From assembly GCF_021559775.1 (NCBI RefSeq), contig NZ_CP056047.1, positions 806,001 through 870,000 of the forward strand: 64,000 nt of DNA, written 5' to 3'. The translations under genes were made by a program, and so were the position numbers. The notes beneath the pieces are model-generated. The model saw only the letters and a list, made by a program, of their open reading frames with translations, did no database searches and was not told the origin of the DNA. Positions within the stretch are counted from its first letter, which is position 1; each line of letters begins with the position of its first letter. Origin of the DNA: Gillisella vitis (lineage in GTDB: Bacteria > Pseudomonadota > Alphaproteobacteria > Rhizobiales > Rhizobiaceae). This document shows, piece after piece, positions 48,196-58,157 of this stretch.

Positions 48196-49235
48196 CAGAC
48201 GGCCAATGCGTGGGTGAGGGCGGCCTTGCGGCTGATATCCACCGCCAGGCGTAGCGCTGCGACCAAGCTGTTTTCACGGGCAATACCCTGGCCGGCGAGG
48301 CCGAACGCGGTGCCATGGTCGGGCGAGGTGCGCACGAAGGGTAGGCCGAGGGTGACGTTGACCGAACCGTCGAAGTCCAGGGTCTTCACCGGTATCAGCG
48401 CCTGATCGTGATACATGCAGACAGCGACATCGTAGCGGCGGCGCGCTTCCTCATGAAACATGGTGTCGGCAGGCAGCGGCCCGAAAGCGTCGATTCCTTC
48501 CGCGCGGAGGATTTTGAGAGCCGGTGCGATGATCTCTTCGTCTTCGCGGCCCATCGCGCCGCCTTCGCCAGCATGCGGATTGAGCCCGGCAACGGCGAGC
48601 CGAGGTTCGGCAATGCCGAATTTGTCGCGCAGGTCGGCATGGGTGATGCGACAGGTGCGAATGATCAGGTCTTCGCTCAGCGCTGGCGCCACCGCGCTTA
48701 GCGGCATGTGGATTGTGACCGGAATTGCCCGCAATTGCGCTCCGGCCAGCATCATCACGGGCATGACCGGGTGGCCTGTGGCCTTTTCGGCAAGAGCGGC
48801 CAAAAACTCGGTATGACCTGGAAAACCAAATCCGCCCTCATAGAGCACGGATTTGGCGACGGGATTGGTCACGACCGCGCCAGCCTGACCTTTCAGGCAA
48901 AGATCAACCGCCATTTCAATGGCTGTTATCGTCGAGCGCGCGGTTGCAACATGCGGCTCGCCAGCCACGACATCGATACCAACAGGGATCGGCAGAACCG
49001 GAAACGCGGTTTCGAAAACCTCTGCCGCATCCTCTGCCCCGGTTTCCTTGAAGGGAATGTCCAGCCCCAGCAGTCTTGCACGGCTTTTCAGCACGGCTGG
49101 ATCGCCCAGAAACAGGAATGGCGGCAGGTCGAGCGCCTTGCGCTTCGTCCATGCCACCAAGGCGATATCCGGGCCGATCCCCGCTGGATCGCCTTGGGTC
49201 AAGGCGAGGGGAAGACGCTGGCTGGTATCCGACAT
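48195..49235 (-). CDS. pdxA: 4-hydroxythreonine-4-phosphate dehydrogenase
   Basis: This is a 346-residue NAD-dependent, metal-binding enzyme of pyridoxal phosphate synthesis. It has the N-terminal [15 protein letters not shown], metal histidines in [11 protein letters not shown] and [10 protein letters not shown], and [23 protein letters not shown]. The ATG at 49235 lies 8 nt after the surA stop. The 1-nt overlap with rsmA implies coupling. Confidence 0.96.
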   Translation of the reverse strand: MSDTSQRLPLALTQGDPAGIGPDIALVAWTKRKALDLPPFLFLGDPAVLKSRARLLGLDIPFKETGAEDAAEVFETAFPVLPIPVGIDVVAGEPHVATARSTITAIEMAVDLCLKGQAGAVVTNPVAKSVLYEGGFGFPGHTEFLAALAEKATGHPVMPVMMLAGAQLRAIPVTIHMPLSAVAPALSEDLIIRTCRITHADLRDKFGIAEPRLAVAGLNPHAGEGGAMGREDEEIIAPALKILRAEGIDAFGPLPADTMFHEEARRRYDVAVCMYHDQALIPVKTLDFDGSVNVTLGLPFVRTSPDHGTAFGLAGQGIARENSLVAALRLAVDISRKAALTHALAV

Positions 49236-49243
49236 GATGATGC

Positions 49244-50191
49244 TCAACGATTGATGATCTGGGCCTTGGAGCGCAGTTCGGTCAGGTATTTTTCGGAATT
49301 CGGATCGCCCTTGGACTTGTCTTCCTTGCCGATATCTTCGGCCTTGAAAACCGCTTCGGCGGCTAGATCGTCGGAGACCTGCTTCTGATTGCAGATCGCC
49401 AGATATTCAATTCCGCGTTCGGTGACGCGCGTGCCTGTGGTGGTGCCGTTCGCGCCCTCGATCAAAGGCTTCCAGTCGTCAGGCAATTCAGGCTTCATCA
49501 CCCGACCGAGGTCGCGGATAGATACATCGAGGTAGTTTTTAGCAAAATCCATCGCCTGGTCGCAGCCGGGAAACTTGGCGCGGGACGCTTCGGCCTCTGC
49601 CTTGCGCTTGGCGGTCAAGGTGGCGCGTTTGGCGACGGGAACAACGAAAATAACCTGTTTCAGGGTGTATTCCGTCGTCACTGGCTTTTGTTTGTTTTCA
49701 AGCAGACGGGTAACCATGTCCTGATTGCTCATCTTCGAGCGGGACGCATAGCGTGCGTTTACCAGTCGCGGCCAGCTCATCTGCACGGCAATATAGGCTT
49801 TGAAGTGCTCGACGCCGACGCCGGCCTTATCAAGGATCTGGCCCATCTGCTGCGTGGACAGTTTGTTGGAAGCGGCGAACCGCCCAAAAGCCTGGTCGAC
49901 ATCCATGGTGCTGACGGACATTCCGACCCGGGCGATTTCCTGGCGCTTCAGTTGCTCGTCGATCAATTCCTGACGGGCCTTTTTAGCGACGTCACCTGTC
50001 TCGTGGCGAAGTTTCAGGAAGGCAATCCGCCGTGCCAAATCGGTATTGGTAATCGCGGTTTTATTGACGACGACAGCCACGCCGGTATCGGCCAGAGCTG
50101 GAGTGACCGTTGCTGGCGCAAAGCCTGTCACGCAAATCAAAGCCACCGTTGCAACAACAGCGGCGCGCAAAGTTTTATTGCTCAAGGTCAT
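49244..50191 (-). CDS. surA: SurA-like periplasmic chaperone/peptidylprolyl isomerase
   Basis: This is a 315-residue precursor. The signal peptide is [19 protein letters not shown] with cleavage near TPALA-DTG. The SurA_N region starts [25 protein letters not shown]. One parvulin-like region is only faintly visible ([40 protein letters not shown]), compared with two in E. coli SurA, so chaperone activity may dominate. It acts in outer-membrane protein assembly. It is separated from lptD by 553 nt of non-coding DNA. The ATG at 50191 gives the best signal peptide. Confidence 0.87.
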   Translation of the reverse strand: MTLSNKTLRAAVVATVALICVTGFAPATVTPALADTGVAVVVNKTAITNTDLARRIAFLKLRHETGDVAKKARQELIDEQLKRQEIARVGMSVSTMDVDQAFGRFAASNKLSTQQMGQILDKAGVGVEHFKAYIAVQMSWPRLVNARYASRSKMSNQDMVTRLLENKQKPVTTEYTLKQVIFVVPVAKRATLTAKRKAEAEASRAKFPGCDQAMDFAKNYLDVSIRDLGRVMKPELPDDWKPLIEGANGTTTGTRVTERGIEYLAICNQKQVSDDLAAEAVFKAEDIGKEDKSKGDPNSEKYLTELRSKAQIINR

Positions 50192-50299
50192 CACCTGTCC
50201 TTTTCCCATGCCGCAGCGATCCAATGGCGCGCGGCACCCTCTGAATGATCGTGTTCAGGGTCTACCGTTAAAAACACGCACGTTTTTTCCCGGTAAACT

Positions 50300-50349
50300 C
50301 TGCTGCATAATTTCTTAAATCGGCAATGATTCAAAGAATTATGCAGCAG
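50300..50349. repeat. 50-bp palindromic repeat, family B
   Basis: CTGCTGCATAATT at the left end is the reverse complement of AATTATGCAGCAG at the right end, with inner TTAAATC/GATTCAA. It is closely related to 14887-14936. Confidence 0.75.
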
Positions 50350-50630
50350 GCACAGCATATTGGAGAATTCCCGCTTCAAAGTGAACCGCAGAATGCTCCC
50401 TTTTTACTTTCAGGCATTTACACCACAAAGCCGCACCGCACTTTTGCTGAAAATGCTTTATTGCAGGATCGATTGCACAAACCCTGCGGCGAAACAATGG
50501 CTTTTCCATAAGAAACGCCGTGTCAACCAATCGTGCGGCAGCGTTTCTTATAAAAACACATCTGTTCTAAGGCATCAGACCGAAAAGCCGCGAACCGGAT
50601 CTTGAAAAATCCGATGTGAAAATAAAAACC

Positions 50631-50670
50631 AATAGCATCGTGCCGAATCCAGTCTCCGCACGGTGCTATT
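50631..50670 (-). terminator. Rho-independent terminator of lptD
   Basis: Arms AATAGCATCGTGC (50631-50643) and GCACGGTGCTATT (50658-50670) match at 12 of 13 positions. On the minus strand the stem is followed by GGTTTTTATTTTC. It lies about 75 nt past the lptD stop. Confidence 0.8.
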
Positions 50671-50695
50671 GATATTTTGGATCAATAGGAACGTG

Positions 50696-50725
50696 GCCCG
50701 CTGCTTTCCAGGGAAAACAGCGGGC
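50696..50725. terminator. Second hairpin downstream of lptD
   Basis: GCCCGCTGCTTTCC pairs with GGGAAAACAGCGGGC with one mismatch. The T-rich tail (TTTTA) is on the plus-strand side, so for lptD it would be an extra stem rather than a canonical terminator. Confidence 0.5.
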
Positions 50726-50744
50726 TTTTAAAAGGCGAGACAGA

Positions 50745-53078
50745 TCAATTGAACCCGGTGACGTCGGTATCGCCTACTTTGACATCGCCCAAGGTGCGGA
50801 ATGTCAGTCGGGCGCCGATGGACCAGTCATTGGCGGATTCGTCATCGTCCTTGTTCTTGTAAACGATGGAGAAGATCGTGCAATCGTCGGCATAGGACAC
50901 GCCGATGCCATAGCGGTTGATATTGTCCTTCTTCACATCCCAAGTAATCGAACCGAAGACCGACCAGAAATCGCCAATCTTGACCGAACTGGCGTTCTGT
51001 ATCTCTTCGCGGTCGTAATCATAGCCGTAATTAGGCTGCGCTGCGATCTGGGTGTAGATGAAATTCGTTTGCAGTTGGTCATTGTGATAACCGATGGCCG
51101 AATCCGTCCGTGCGACCTCAAAGGTCTTTTCATCGAACCGCGCATTGACCGAGGTGGATATGCCGTAAGGCGTGTCCAGCCCGACCATGCCGACATAATC
51201 GGACACCGCGGTTTCCAGGCCCGATTCGTTGCCGGCATAGACCAGGTCCGAGGAGGCAAAGGAGTTTTTGCCGGCCAGTTGGTAGGACTGCCCGAAGATA
51301 CTGCGCAATGTATAACCGCTGTCGAATGAGCCGGTATAGCGCAGGCCGACATTGGCACGCGTACCGCCTTCAACCCGGTCATAGCCGGAGAACTTATCGC
51401 GCTCAAACAGGTTGCTGGCGTCGAAGACGAAGCTTTGCGCATCTTCATTCGTAAGTCGGCCGGCCTGTTGCTCGTCGGGTCGGACAAAGATCTGGCCAAT
51501 CGGCTCGATCACATGCGTGCTGCCCGGCGCGCTGAGCAGCCACGGATAGCGAACCTCAAGTCCAGCCGTCACCATCGAACGGGTCACGCCGGTGGTGTCG
51601 TTGTAATTGCCGGAATAGCTGGACCCTGGTGCGTCCATGTTATTGCCAAAGGCATCGCCACGCGCGGCAAGGATAGGTGTCAGCAGCACGCCCTGCGGTG
51701 TATCGAAGGTGCGCTTCCATTCCACTTCACCGGTCAGGCGGGTCGTATTGCCCTTCAGTCCGCTGAAGCGTTCGTTGCCATTGTTCAGGTTGAGAATATC
51801 GCTGTTATAACGCGTCAGGGCCGTGAAGTTGACGGTTGCCGACAATTCTCCGCCCATGAACGGTTCCGGCGCATAATAGCTATAGTCGATGGTCGGGGTG
51901 ACAATCGGCTGCTTGCGCTCGGCGACATCCTTGCTGTCGGCATCCTGGATGTCGAAGTAATAGGCGCGCATGTCGAAGGAATTACGATCCCCAAGACCGG
52001 TCAGATAGACCTGATTGGTATGGGTTTTCTGGTTGAAACCTTCCAGATCGTAGGTGCGTGCGAAGTTGTTGTCGCTCTCCAGCATCACGTCCCAGCCGAA
52101 GCTCCAGCGGGGATTGATATCGAATTTGCCGGTCGAGCCGACCATGCCGCGGAAGTCCTTCTCGGCATCCGTGGTGCCGCTGTCGAACTTGCCTGGGTTT
52201 AACTGGTCGATGCCAGCAAAGCGCAGCGTCGCCAATCCATCCTCGAACTGATGACGCACTTCCGTGTCGATCAGCACGCCCTGGCTGGTAAAGCCACCCA
52301 GTTTGATCGTGGCATCGGTCTGCGGGGAAATGGCCCAGTAATAGGGAACAATAACCCCAAATCCGAGTTTCTGAGTCGTGCTGAATTCGGGAAACAGGAA
52401 GCCCGACTTACGCTTGACGGTATTGTCGGGAACCTCGATTGACGGGATCAGCGCAATCGACTTGCCGAATAGCTGGAAGCGAGCGTTTTCCAGGCGGATC
52501 GTATGGGTCTTGCCATTTTGGATGACTCGTTCCGCCTTGATCTGCCAGAAGGGCGCACGGCCCTGTTCCGCGCATGGCAGACAGGCGGTGTAGACACCCT
52601 TGTAGAGGATCATCTGGTCGCCGTTGACGCGTTCGCCCTTCTGGGCGGCGATGCGGGTATTATCCGTCGTCTCCACCCGCAGGCTGTTGACGAAGCCATT
52701 GGCGAAGTCGTCGGTGACGTCCATCTTGTCGGCATAGATGCGGTTGCCGTCAGGCTCTATCAGTTCGATATTGCCATAGGCCATCATCCGGCCGGTCTTC
52801 TGGTCGTATTCGACGCGCTTGGATACCATCTGGTAGCCGGCGTAATTGATCTGGACGCCGCCGACCGCAGTCACCTTCTGGGCGTCCTTATCATATGTCA
52901 TTTCATTCGCTGCGAGCATGAGCTTCGCATCGGCGGGAATTTTCGGTGACACCAAACCATTGCTGGAGGCCGTCTGCGCATAGGCAAAAGGCACAGGAAC
53001 GAGGGTCGCACTAAAGGCGACGCCTGCCAGCAGGGCTGTGAAAAGCCGTTTTATATTTCCGCGGTCAATTGCCGCCAC
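50745..53078 (-). CDS. lptD: LPS assembly outer-membrane protein LptD
   Basis: This is a 777-residue beta-barrel that inserts LPS into the outer leaflet. The signal peptide ends near PFAYA-QTA. The N-terminal OstA/LptA-like jellyroll (MLAANEMTYDKDAQKVTAVGGVQINYAG) spans about 50-160. The remainder is the barrel with the conserved CLPC pair (TACLPCAEQGR). The C-terminal strand ends in DVTGFN. It overlaps lptG by 1 nt, so the order lptF-lptG-lptD is cotranscribed. Confidence 0.96.
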   Translation of the reverse strand: MAAIDRGNIKRLFTALLAGVAFSATLVPVPFAYAQTASSNGLVSPKIPADAKLMLAANEMTYDKDAQKVTAVGGVQINYAGYQMVSKRVEYDQKTGRMMAYGNIELIEPDGNRIYADKMDVTDDFANGFVNSLRVETTDNTRIAAQKGERVNGDQMILYKGVYTACLPCAEQGRAPFWQIKAERVIQNGKTHTIRLENARFQLFGKSIALIPSIEVPDNTVKRKSGFLFPEFSTTQKLGFGVIVPYYWAISPQTDATIKLGGFTSQGVLIDTEVRHQFEDGLATLRFAGIDQLNPGKFDSGTTDAEKDFRGMVGSTGKFDINPRWSFGWDVMLESDNNFARTYDLEGFNQKTHTNQVYLTGLGDRNSFDMRAYYFDIQDADSKDVAERKQPIVTPTIDYSYYAPEPFMGGELSATVNFTALTRYNSDILNLNNGNERFSGLKGNTTRLTGEVEWKRTFDTPQGVLLTPILAARGDAFGNNMDAPGSSYSGNYNDTTGVTRSMVTAGLEVRYPWLLSAPGSTHVIEPIGQIFVRPDEQQAGRLTNEDAQSFVFDASNLFERDKFSGYDRVEGGTRANVGLRYTGSFDSGYTLRSIFGQSYQLAGKNSFASSDLVYAGNESGLETAVSDYVGMVGLDTPYGISTSVNARFDEKTFEVARTDSAIGYHNDQLQTNFIYTQIAAQPNYGYDYDREEIQNASSVKIGDFWSVFGSITWDVKKDNINRYGIGVSYADDCTIFSIVYKNKDDDESANDWSIGARLTFRTLGDVKVGDTDVTGFN

Positions 53079-54166
53079 TAACCATCCTCCTGATGAAGCA
53101 GGATCGTCGCCCCGAGCGCTGTCGCAACAATGACAGGAACCCAGGTCGCAACGAACGGAGGCACAACGCCACTGCTTCCGAACGCCTTCACGAGCACTGT
53201 CGCCACATAAAGCACGAAGCCCGAAATGATTCCACCCAGAATCACGGAACGTGACTGGTTGAACCGGCTGAATTTGAGAGAAACAGTTGCAGCAATCAGA
53301 GTCATCGCAACGAAAAGGAAGGGAGTGGAGAGCAGCGTGTGAAACTGCGTTTCCAAATTCTTCGTTGAGACGCCATAGGATTTGGCAACTGCGATTTTCT
53401 GAGAAAGTTCATAAAAAGCAACAGTATCCGGCTGTGCGAGACGCTCCTGTACAAATTCCTGTTTCAAATTGGTGCTAACTTGTGCCGATGTCTCCCGCTT
53501 GGGTGTTTCGCCAGGCTTGGTCTCTACGACATCCTTAAGCAACCAGTAACCATCTTGCAACTTCGCTGTGCGTGCATCCTGACGGGAGGTGATTCGACCC
53601 TGGCCGTCGAAGTGGATGAACACCGCCTGCATCAGCAACGTTCCGTCTTCCAGAACCGAGGTCGCGCCGATGATCGTGTCTTCCTTGCCGGTGATCTGGC
53701 GCATCCACGGCACGGAGTTCTTGTTGTTGCTGGCCTTGCCGGGGTCGCTGTATTCGGCCTCCAGTGTCGCGGCCTGTTTCTGTCCGAGAGCGGCAAGCGG
53801 ATTGATCAGCAGGGATGTGGCGCAGCCGAGCAGGAAAGCGCCCAGCAGGAAGGGGAACATGAACTGCCAGACGGAAATGCCTGCGGCACGCGCAATCACC
53901 AATTCGGAGCGCCTGTTCAGGGTGATCAGGGTCACCATCCCGGAAAACAATGCGATGAAGGGTACGGTTTGCTGGAGCAGCAGCGGCAGGCGCATCAGCG
54001 TCAGCAGGAAGACGCCAAACAGCGAGGATTGTTCGTTGTCGGAGAACCGGCCACTGACCTCGCTGAAGTCGATCAGGAAAATGATCGCTGCGACGCCGAT
54101 CACGAACCAGAACACGGTGATCGCATAGCGCTTGAGAAAATAGCGGCTGAGCGTGTTGAGCATCAT
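53078..54166 (-). CDS. lptG: LPS export permease LptG
   Basis: This is a 362-residue inner-membrane permease with six helices and a large periplasmic domain at about 130-270. The N-terminus is MLNTLSRYFLKRYAITVFWFVIG. It partners with LptF and the LptB ATPase (not in this window) to lift LPS from the inner membrane. It overlaps lptF by 4 nt and lptD by 1 nt. Confidence 0.95.
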   Translation of the reverse strand: MMLNTLSRYFLKRYAITVFWFVIGVAAIIFLIDFSEVSGRFSDNEQSSLFGVFLLTLMRLPLLLQQTVPFIALFSGMVTLITLNRRSELVIARAAGISVWQFMFPFLLGAFLLGCATSLLINPLAALGQKQAATLEAEYSDPGKASNNKNSVPWMRQITGKEDTIIGATSVLEDGTLLMQAVFIHFDGQGRITSRQDARTAKLQDGYWLLKDVVETKPGETPKRETSAQVSTNLKQEFVQERLAQPDTVAFYELSQKIAVAKSYGVSTKNLETQFHTLLSTPFLFVAMTLIAATVSLKFSRFNQSRSVILGGIISGFVLYVATVLVKAFGSSGVVPPFVATWVPVIVATALGATILLHQEDG

Positions 54167-55347
54167 GCGCTGCCTCCATTGTCCTGGCCGTTCGCGCTAT
54201 TGGAGGTAAAGCGCCGCTGAAAGGCCAACCGTGTCGTGTCGATCATACGACGCAAGGGTGCTGGCAATTGCGATTTCTTCTGCCGCATCAGCATCAGGGT
54301 GGCAATCGCCGCGCTGGCGAGCGGTGTCGCATACATCAGCACGATGAAGGCGGCATTCGATTCGGACTTGTTGGCGGCATAGAATGTCAGCCAGCGCAGA
54401 ACAAGCGCAAGGGTCAATGCCGAGACCATAGGATGCAGCCGTGCCTCTCGGTGGGAGCGCGCATCGCCGGCGATGGCCAGTGAAATCAGCGCGAAGGCAA
54501 AGGGCAGGAGCCATTCAGTCATGCGCTTATGCAGTTCCGCCCGGTATTCGCCTGGGTGGTCCTTGTAATCGTCGTCATTCGTATCCGGATTGAGCAGGAA
54601 GCTCAGGCTGCGGTCGCTCGGCCGCATCTTTGCCTTGCCACGGGTTTCCGTCAGGTCGGACAGGTCGAAGGCATAGGAATCGAACCGTACGATCGAAACC
54701 GTGCCACCCGGTGCTTTGCGCTGCACCTCACCGTCATGCATGATCAACGCGGTCCCGGTCTCATCCACCGCGCCTTCGCGGGCATAATAGATCAGCGAAT
54801 AGGCCGGGTCGCGGTAATCGGCGACGAACAGGCCTTTCAGCACGCGTCCCGCCAGCCGCTGGGAAATTTGCACATAAAGGCCGTCTTCCACCTTGCGGAA
54901 GGTTTTTTCCTCGATCACCGTCGAGAGAAGGTCGGCATAGGCATTGGCAATCATCTGACGCGCCGCCACTTTCACTTTTGGCTGCACTTCGTTGGTGATA
55001 ACAAGCGTTATCACGCTGATGGCCAGCGCAAATAGCAGGATTGGCCGGAGAATAACCGCACGAGACGCACCGGCGGCGTCGATGACGGCCAGCTCGGAAT
55101 CGTTGTTCATCGCCGTCAGACTCTGGGTTATGCCAATAACCAGCGCAAACGGCATGACGATGGGAATGATGGTGGGCAGGATGAGGGTGGCGAGCGTGGC
55201 AAAAGAGCCGATCGACTGTCCGGTATCGGTCACGAGATTGATGCGTGCCAGGACCTGTGTTGTCCAGATGATCGCCAGCACGGGCAGAAGTGCCGTCAGG
55301 AACATCTGCGCGACACGCCGCAATATATAGGACTCAAGAAGCTTCAT
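54163..55347 (-). CDS. lptF: LPS export permease LptF
   Basis: This is a 394-residue permease with the family start MKLLESYILRRVAQMFLTAL, helices at both ends and a periplasmic jellyroll in the middle (about 130-260). It is the first gene of lptF-G-D. The ATG at 55347 is chosen over one five codons upstream. The 4-nt overlap with lptG indicates coupled translation of the heterodimer. Confidence 0.95.
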   Translation of the reverse strand: MKLLESYILRRVAQMFLTALLPVLAIIWTTQVLARINLVTDTGQSIGSFATLATLILPTIIPIVMPFALVIGITQSLTAMNNDSELAVIDAAGASRAVILRPILLFALAISVITLVITNEVQPKVKVAARQMIANAYADLLSTVIEEKTFRKVEDGLYVQISQRLAGRVLKGLFVADYRDPAYSLIYYAREGAVDETGTALIMHDGEVQRKAPGGTVSIVRFDSYAFDLSDLTETRGKAKMRPSDRSLSFLLNPDTNDDDYKDHPGEYRAELHKRMTEWLLPFAFALISLAIAGDARSHREARLHPMVSALTLALVLRWLTFYAANKSESNAAFIVLMYATPLASAAIATLMLMRQKKSQLPAPLRRMIDTTRLAFQRRFTSNSANGQDNGGSA

Positions 55348-55473
55348 GCCGGATCCTGCCAATAGCGCCTATTTGCCCATCGTCAGGGCAAAACACAAGA
55401 GCCGATGCTTCAATCATCTGTGCAGGACTTTTTAATGATGCTTCTCGGCAACAGGCAGATTTATGTGCCTCAT

Positions 55474-56280
55474 TTAAAGATGGGGCTGGTTTCTGGCCCG
55501 CAAAAGCCCGCAGCCGTTTGCCACGGCAAAGACAATGGCGAAGATCACCGGCGAAGACAGCCAGCCCAGAACCACGTCGGACAGGTAATGTGCCCCAAAG
55601 GCCAGCCGCAGCAGGGGCGAGGCAAGCGATGCGAAGACCAGCGGCCAGCCGACGCGCCGACGCCAGGTGGCTGGCAGCAGGGGAACGATGCAGATGATCC
55701 AGCCCGCACCTGCGGCTTCGCCGGAAATGAAGGAACAGTTCTGATCGCAGGCACCGGCAAAATTGCCCGCCGGTTCAAACCCATAGGGTCCGCCGAAGAA
55801 CACGGTCTGATTGGGGCGTGGCCGGCCGGACATGTCCTTCAGAAACACATTGACCAGCAGATAGGGTCCAATGGCCGTTGCCAGCAGCGACAGAACCAGC
55901 TTGACGATCTGTTCCTGCTGCCAGGCGGCGCGCGGCTGACACAGCTTGACGATCAGCGCCACCAGCACGCCGACGCCCACTACATGCGGCATGTAGAACA
56001 GGATTTGCCTGATCGCCTTCAGGACTGGCTCGCGCGAAATGGGAAAGCCGCCGCAGATCGTGTTTGCCTCATGCGCTGTGCAATTGCCGGCGCGAAAGAA
56101 CACTTCAGACACCGCGATATCGAAGCCGGGCGCTGAATAGAACACCACCAGCAGCATCACCCAGACGGTGGATAGCAAGGCGGCGGTCGTAAAGGAGGAC
56201 CGGGTGAGATCGGGAATACGACAGTGCCGTCCAAATATATCCGTGACGGTCAGCTGGGGTTTGCGGGCACTGGTCTTCAT
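55474..56280 (-). CDS. PAP2-family membrane phosphatase
   Basis: This is a 268-residue protein with about six membrane helices. Phosphatase motif 1 is KDMSGRPRP (148-156), and motif 3 is RLAFGAHYLSDVVLG with Arg225, His231 and Asp235. Motif 2 reads FISGEAAG (184-191), with Glu where the canonical SGH histidine stands. Next to lptFGD, a lipid A or lipid-phosphate phosphatase (LpxE/LpxF-like) is attractive but unproven. The ATG at 56280 is used. It is divergent from pepA. Confidence 0.87.
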   Translation of the reverse strand: MKTSARKPQLTVTDIFGRHCRIPDLTRSSFTTAALLSTVWVMLLVVFYSAPGFDIAVSEVFFRAGNCTAHEANTICGGFPISREPVLKAIRQILFYMPHVVGVGVLVALIVKLCQPRAAWQQEQIVKLVLSLLATAIGPYLLVNVFLKDMSGRPRPNQTVFFGGPYGFEPAGNFAGACDQNCSFISGEAAGAGWIICIVPLLPATWRRRVGWPLVFASLASPLLRLAFGAHYLSDVVLGWLSSPVIFAIVFAVANGCGLLRARNQPHL

Positions 56281-56649
56281 CGTCAAACTCTTGAGGCTCG
56301 TCACAACTCGGGCTTGCCCCGGTCTTCGTTCGCCCCGGTGCTGATTTGCATCATAGCGAATGCTTATAGATGTTATAAGACAAAGACCAGTTGCAGGCAG
56401 GCCACGCATTACAAATCTTTACTGTATTCACGGGTCGGGAACGGCCAAATTAGGGTCTGTTGGGGGATGTGGGTTTGTGATCGATGGCGACAGGGGCGGC
56501 GTTGGCAAAGCGCGTCTTTGATCCGGAGTGAGGAGAAGGCATGAGGACAAGGAGGCGAGCCCTGTTGCAATCATGCGCAAAACCGACATGATCGGCGCCC
56601 AGAGCAAATCGTGACAATTGCGATCAAACATACAGTGCCGGAGTAAGCC
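56281..56649. other. 369-nt divergent region upstream of pepA
   Basis: It carries the promoters for the PAP2 gene and pepA. At 56541-56591 there is a 16-codon frame (MRTRRRALLQSCAKPT) directly behind an AGGAG site, a possible leader peptide. No palindrome stands out. Confidence 0.4.
56541..56591 (+). CDS. Possible 16-residue leader peptide upstream of pepA
   Basis: The ATG at 56541 follows AGGAGAAGGC and the frame closes at TGA 56589-56591, 58 nt before pepA. Four of the first six residues are Arg. A short frame of this size can occur by chance; the ribosome site is its only support. Confidence 0.2.
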   Translation: MRTRRRALLQSCAKPT

Positions 56650-58143
56650 ATGTCCATGAAGCTGGAAATTTCCTTTGCCCCATCCGCCTTAATCGAGGCG
56701 GGCTTGGTCCTCAGCCTGAAGGAGGCTGAAGCGACGTTGCCAGCCGGGGCGGCCACGGTCGATCCGTCCGGAATTTTCGCGAAGGCCGCAGCAACGGCGA
56801 AGTTCAAGGCCAAGGCCATGTCGGTTCTCGACATTCTCGCGCCCACCGGTTCGAAGGCAGATCGGCTGATTGTCATCGGGACTGGCAAGGCCGCCGATCT
56901 TGTCGATCATGACTGGCTGCGTCTGGGTGGGGTGGCGGCGGCAAACCTGAAAGGCTCGGAGGCCGCGACGGTCTTTCTCGATGCTGAGGGGTTGACGATA
57001 ACGGCTGAGGGCGTGCGGGATTTTGCCATCGGCATGCTGCTGCGCGCCTATTCCTTCGATGATTACAAGACGAAGAAGAAAGACGATGACGATAAGGCAC
57101 CTTCCGCCGTCCAGATCACCCTGGTAACCGCTGTGGCCGTTGCTGCGGAACGGTTGTTTGCCGCTGAGGGCAGGGCTGTTGTTGATGGTGTTCTTCTGGC
57201 GCGCAACCTCGTCAACCTGCCGGCCAATGTTTTGGGTCCGGTGGAATTTGCCGACCGTGCCAAGGCGCTGGAAGCGCTAGGCGTCGAGGTGGAAATCCTC
57301 ACCGAAACCGAAATGGCCAGCCTCGGCATGGGCGCGATTCTGGGTGTGGCCCAGGGCTCGGTCCGCCCGCCACGCCTTGCGGTCATGCAGTGGAAGGGCG
57401 GCGCGCCTGAAGGGCAGCCCATTGCCTTCATCGGCAAGGGCGTGGTGTTCGATACCGGCGGCATTTCCATCAAGCCGGCGGGTGGCATGGAAGATATGAA
57501 GGGCGATATGGGCGGTGCTGCTGCCGTCATCGGCTTGATGCATACGCTGGCGGCCCGCAAGGCCAAGGTGAATGTGGTCGGTATTCTCGGCCTGGTCGAA
57601 AACATGCCTGATGGTAATGCCCAGCGCCCCGGCGATATAGTCACCTCGATGTCCGGCCAGACCATCGAGGTGATCAATACCGATGCCGAAGGGCGTCTCG
57701 TGCTGTGCGACGCGCTCTGGTATTGCAACGACCGTTTCAAGCCTGCCTTTATGATCAATCTGGCGACGCTGACTGGCGCCATCCTGGTGGCGCTTGCCAA
57801 TCTGCATGCCGGGCTGTTTTCGAATGATGACACGCTGGCCGAAAACCTGCTGAAGGCTGGCCTCTCCACCAATGAGCGCCTGTGGCGCATGCCGCTCGGC
57901 AAGGATTACGACAAGCTGATCGATAGCAAATTCGCCGATATGAAAAATACTGGTGGCCGGTATGGTGGTTCGATCACGGCGGCGCAGTTCCTGAAGCGCT
58001 TCGTCGGCGACACGCCGTGGGCGCATCTCGACATTGCCGGTACGGCGATGGCTTCTCCGAAGGACGAGATCAACCAGTCCTGGGCGTCGGGCTTTGGTGT
58101 GCGCCTGCTCGACCAACTGGTGCGCGATGCCTATGAAGCGTAA
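56650..58143 (+). CDS. pepA: Leucyl aminopeptidase (M17)
   Basis: This is a 497-residue di-metal aminopeptidase. The catalytic domain has VGKGVTFDTGG-like [28 protein letters not shown] near 257-284 and the signature [14 protein letters not shown] near 347-360. The N-terminal macro-like domain is more variable. PepA also binds DNA in E. coli. It lies 14 nt before holC, and the pair is conserved. Confidence 0.96.
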   Translation: MSMKLEISFAPSALIEAGLVLSLKEAEATLPAGAATVDPSGIFAKAAATAKFKAKAMSVLDILAPTGSKADRLIVIGTGKAADLVDHDWLRLGGVAAANLKGSEAATVFLDAEGLTITAEGVRDFAIGMLLRAYSFDDYKTKKKDDDDKAPSAVQITLVTAVAVAAERLFAAEGRAVVDGVLLARNLVNLPANVLGPVEFADRAKALEALGVEVEILTETEMASLGMGAILGVAQGSVRPPRLAVMQWKGGAPEGQPIAFIGKGVVFDTGGISIKPAGGMEDMKGDMGGAAAVIGLMHTLAARKAKVNVVGILGLVENMPDGNAQRPGDIVTSMSGQTIEVINTDAEGRLVLCDALWYCNDRFKPAFMINLATLTGAILVALANLHAGLFSNDDTLAENLLKAGLSTNERLWRMPLGKDYDKLIDSKFADMKNTGGRYGGSITAAQFLKRFVGDTPWAHLDIAGTAMASPKDEINQSWASGFGVRLLDQLVRDAYEA

Positions 58144-58157
58144 GGGATAGCCCGGCC

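Larger units (their letters stand above)
50192..50744. other. 553-nt non-coding region between surA and lptD
   Basis: Both flanking genes point left. The region holds a 50-bp palindrome at 50300-50349 and two hairpins just downstream of lptD (50631-50670 and 50696-50725). A few open frames of 60-80 codons show no family likeness. surA probably has its own promoter here. Confidence 0.6.

Noticed and set aside
50360..50605. 81-codon plus-strand frame in the surA-lptD gap
   Set aside because: No ribosome site, no family likeness, and it crosses the repeat and terminator region.
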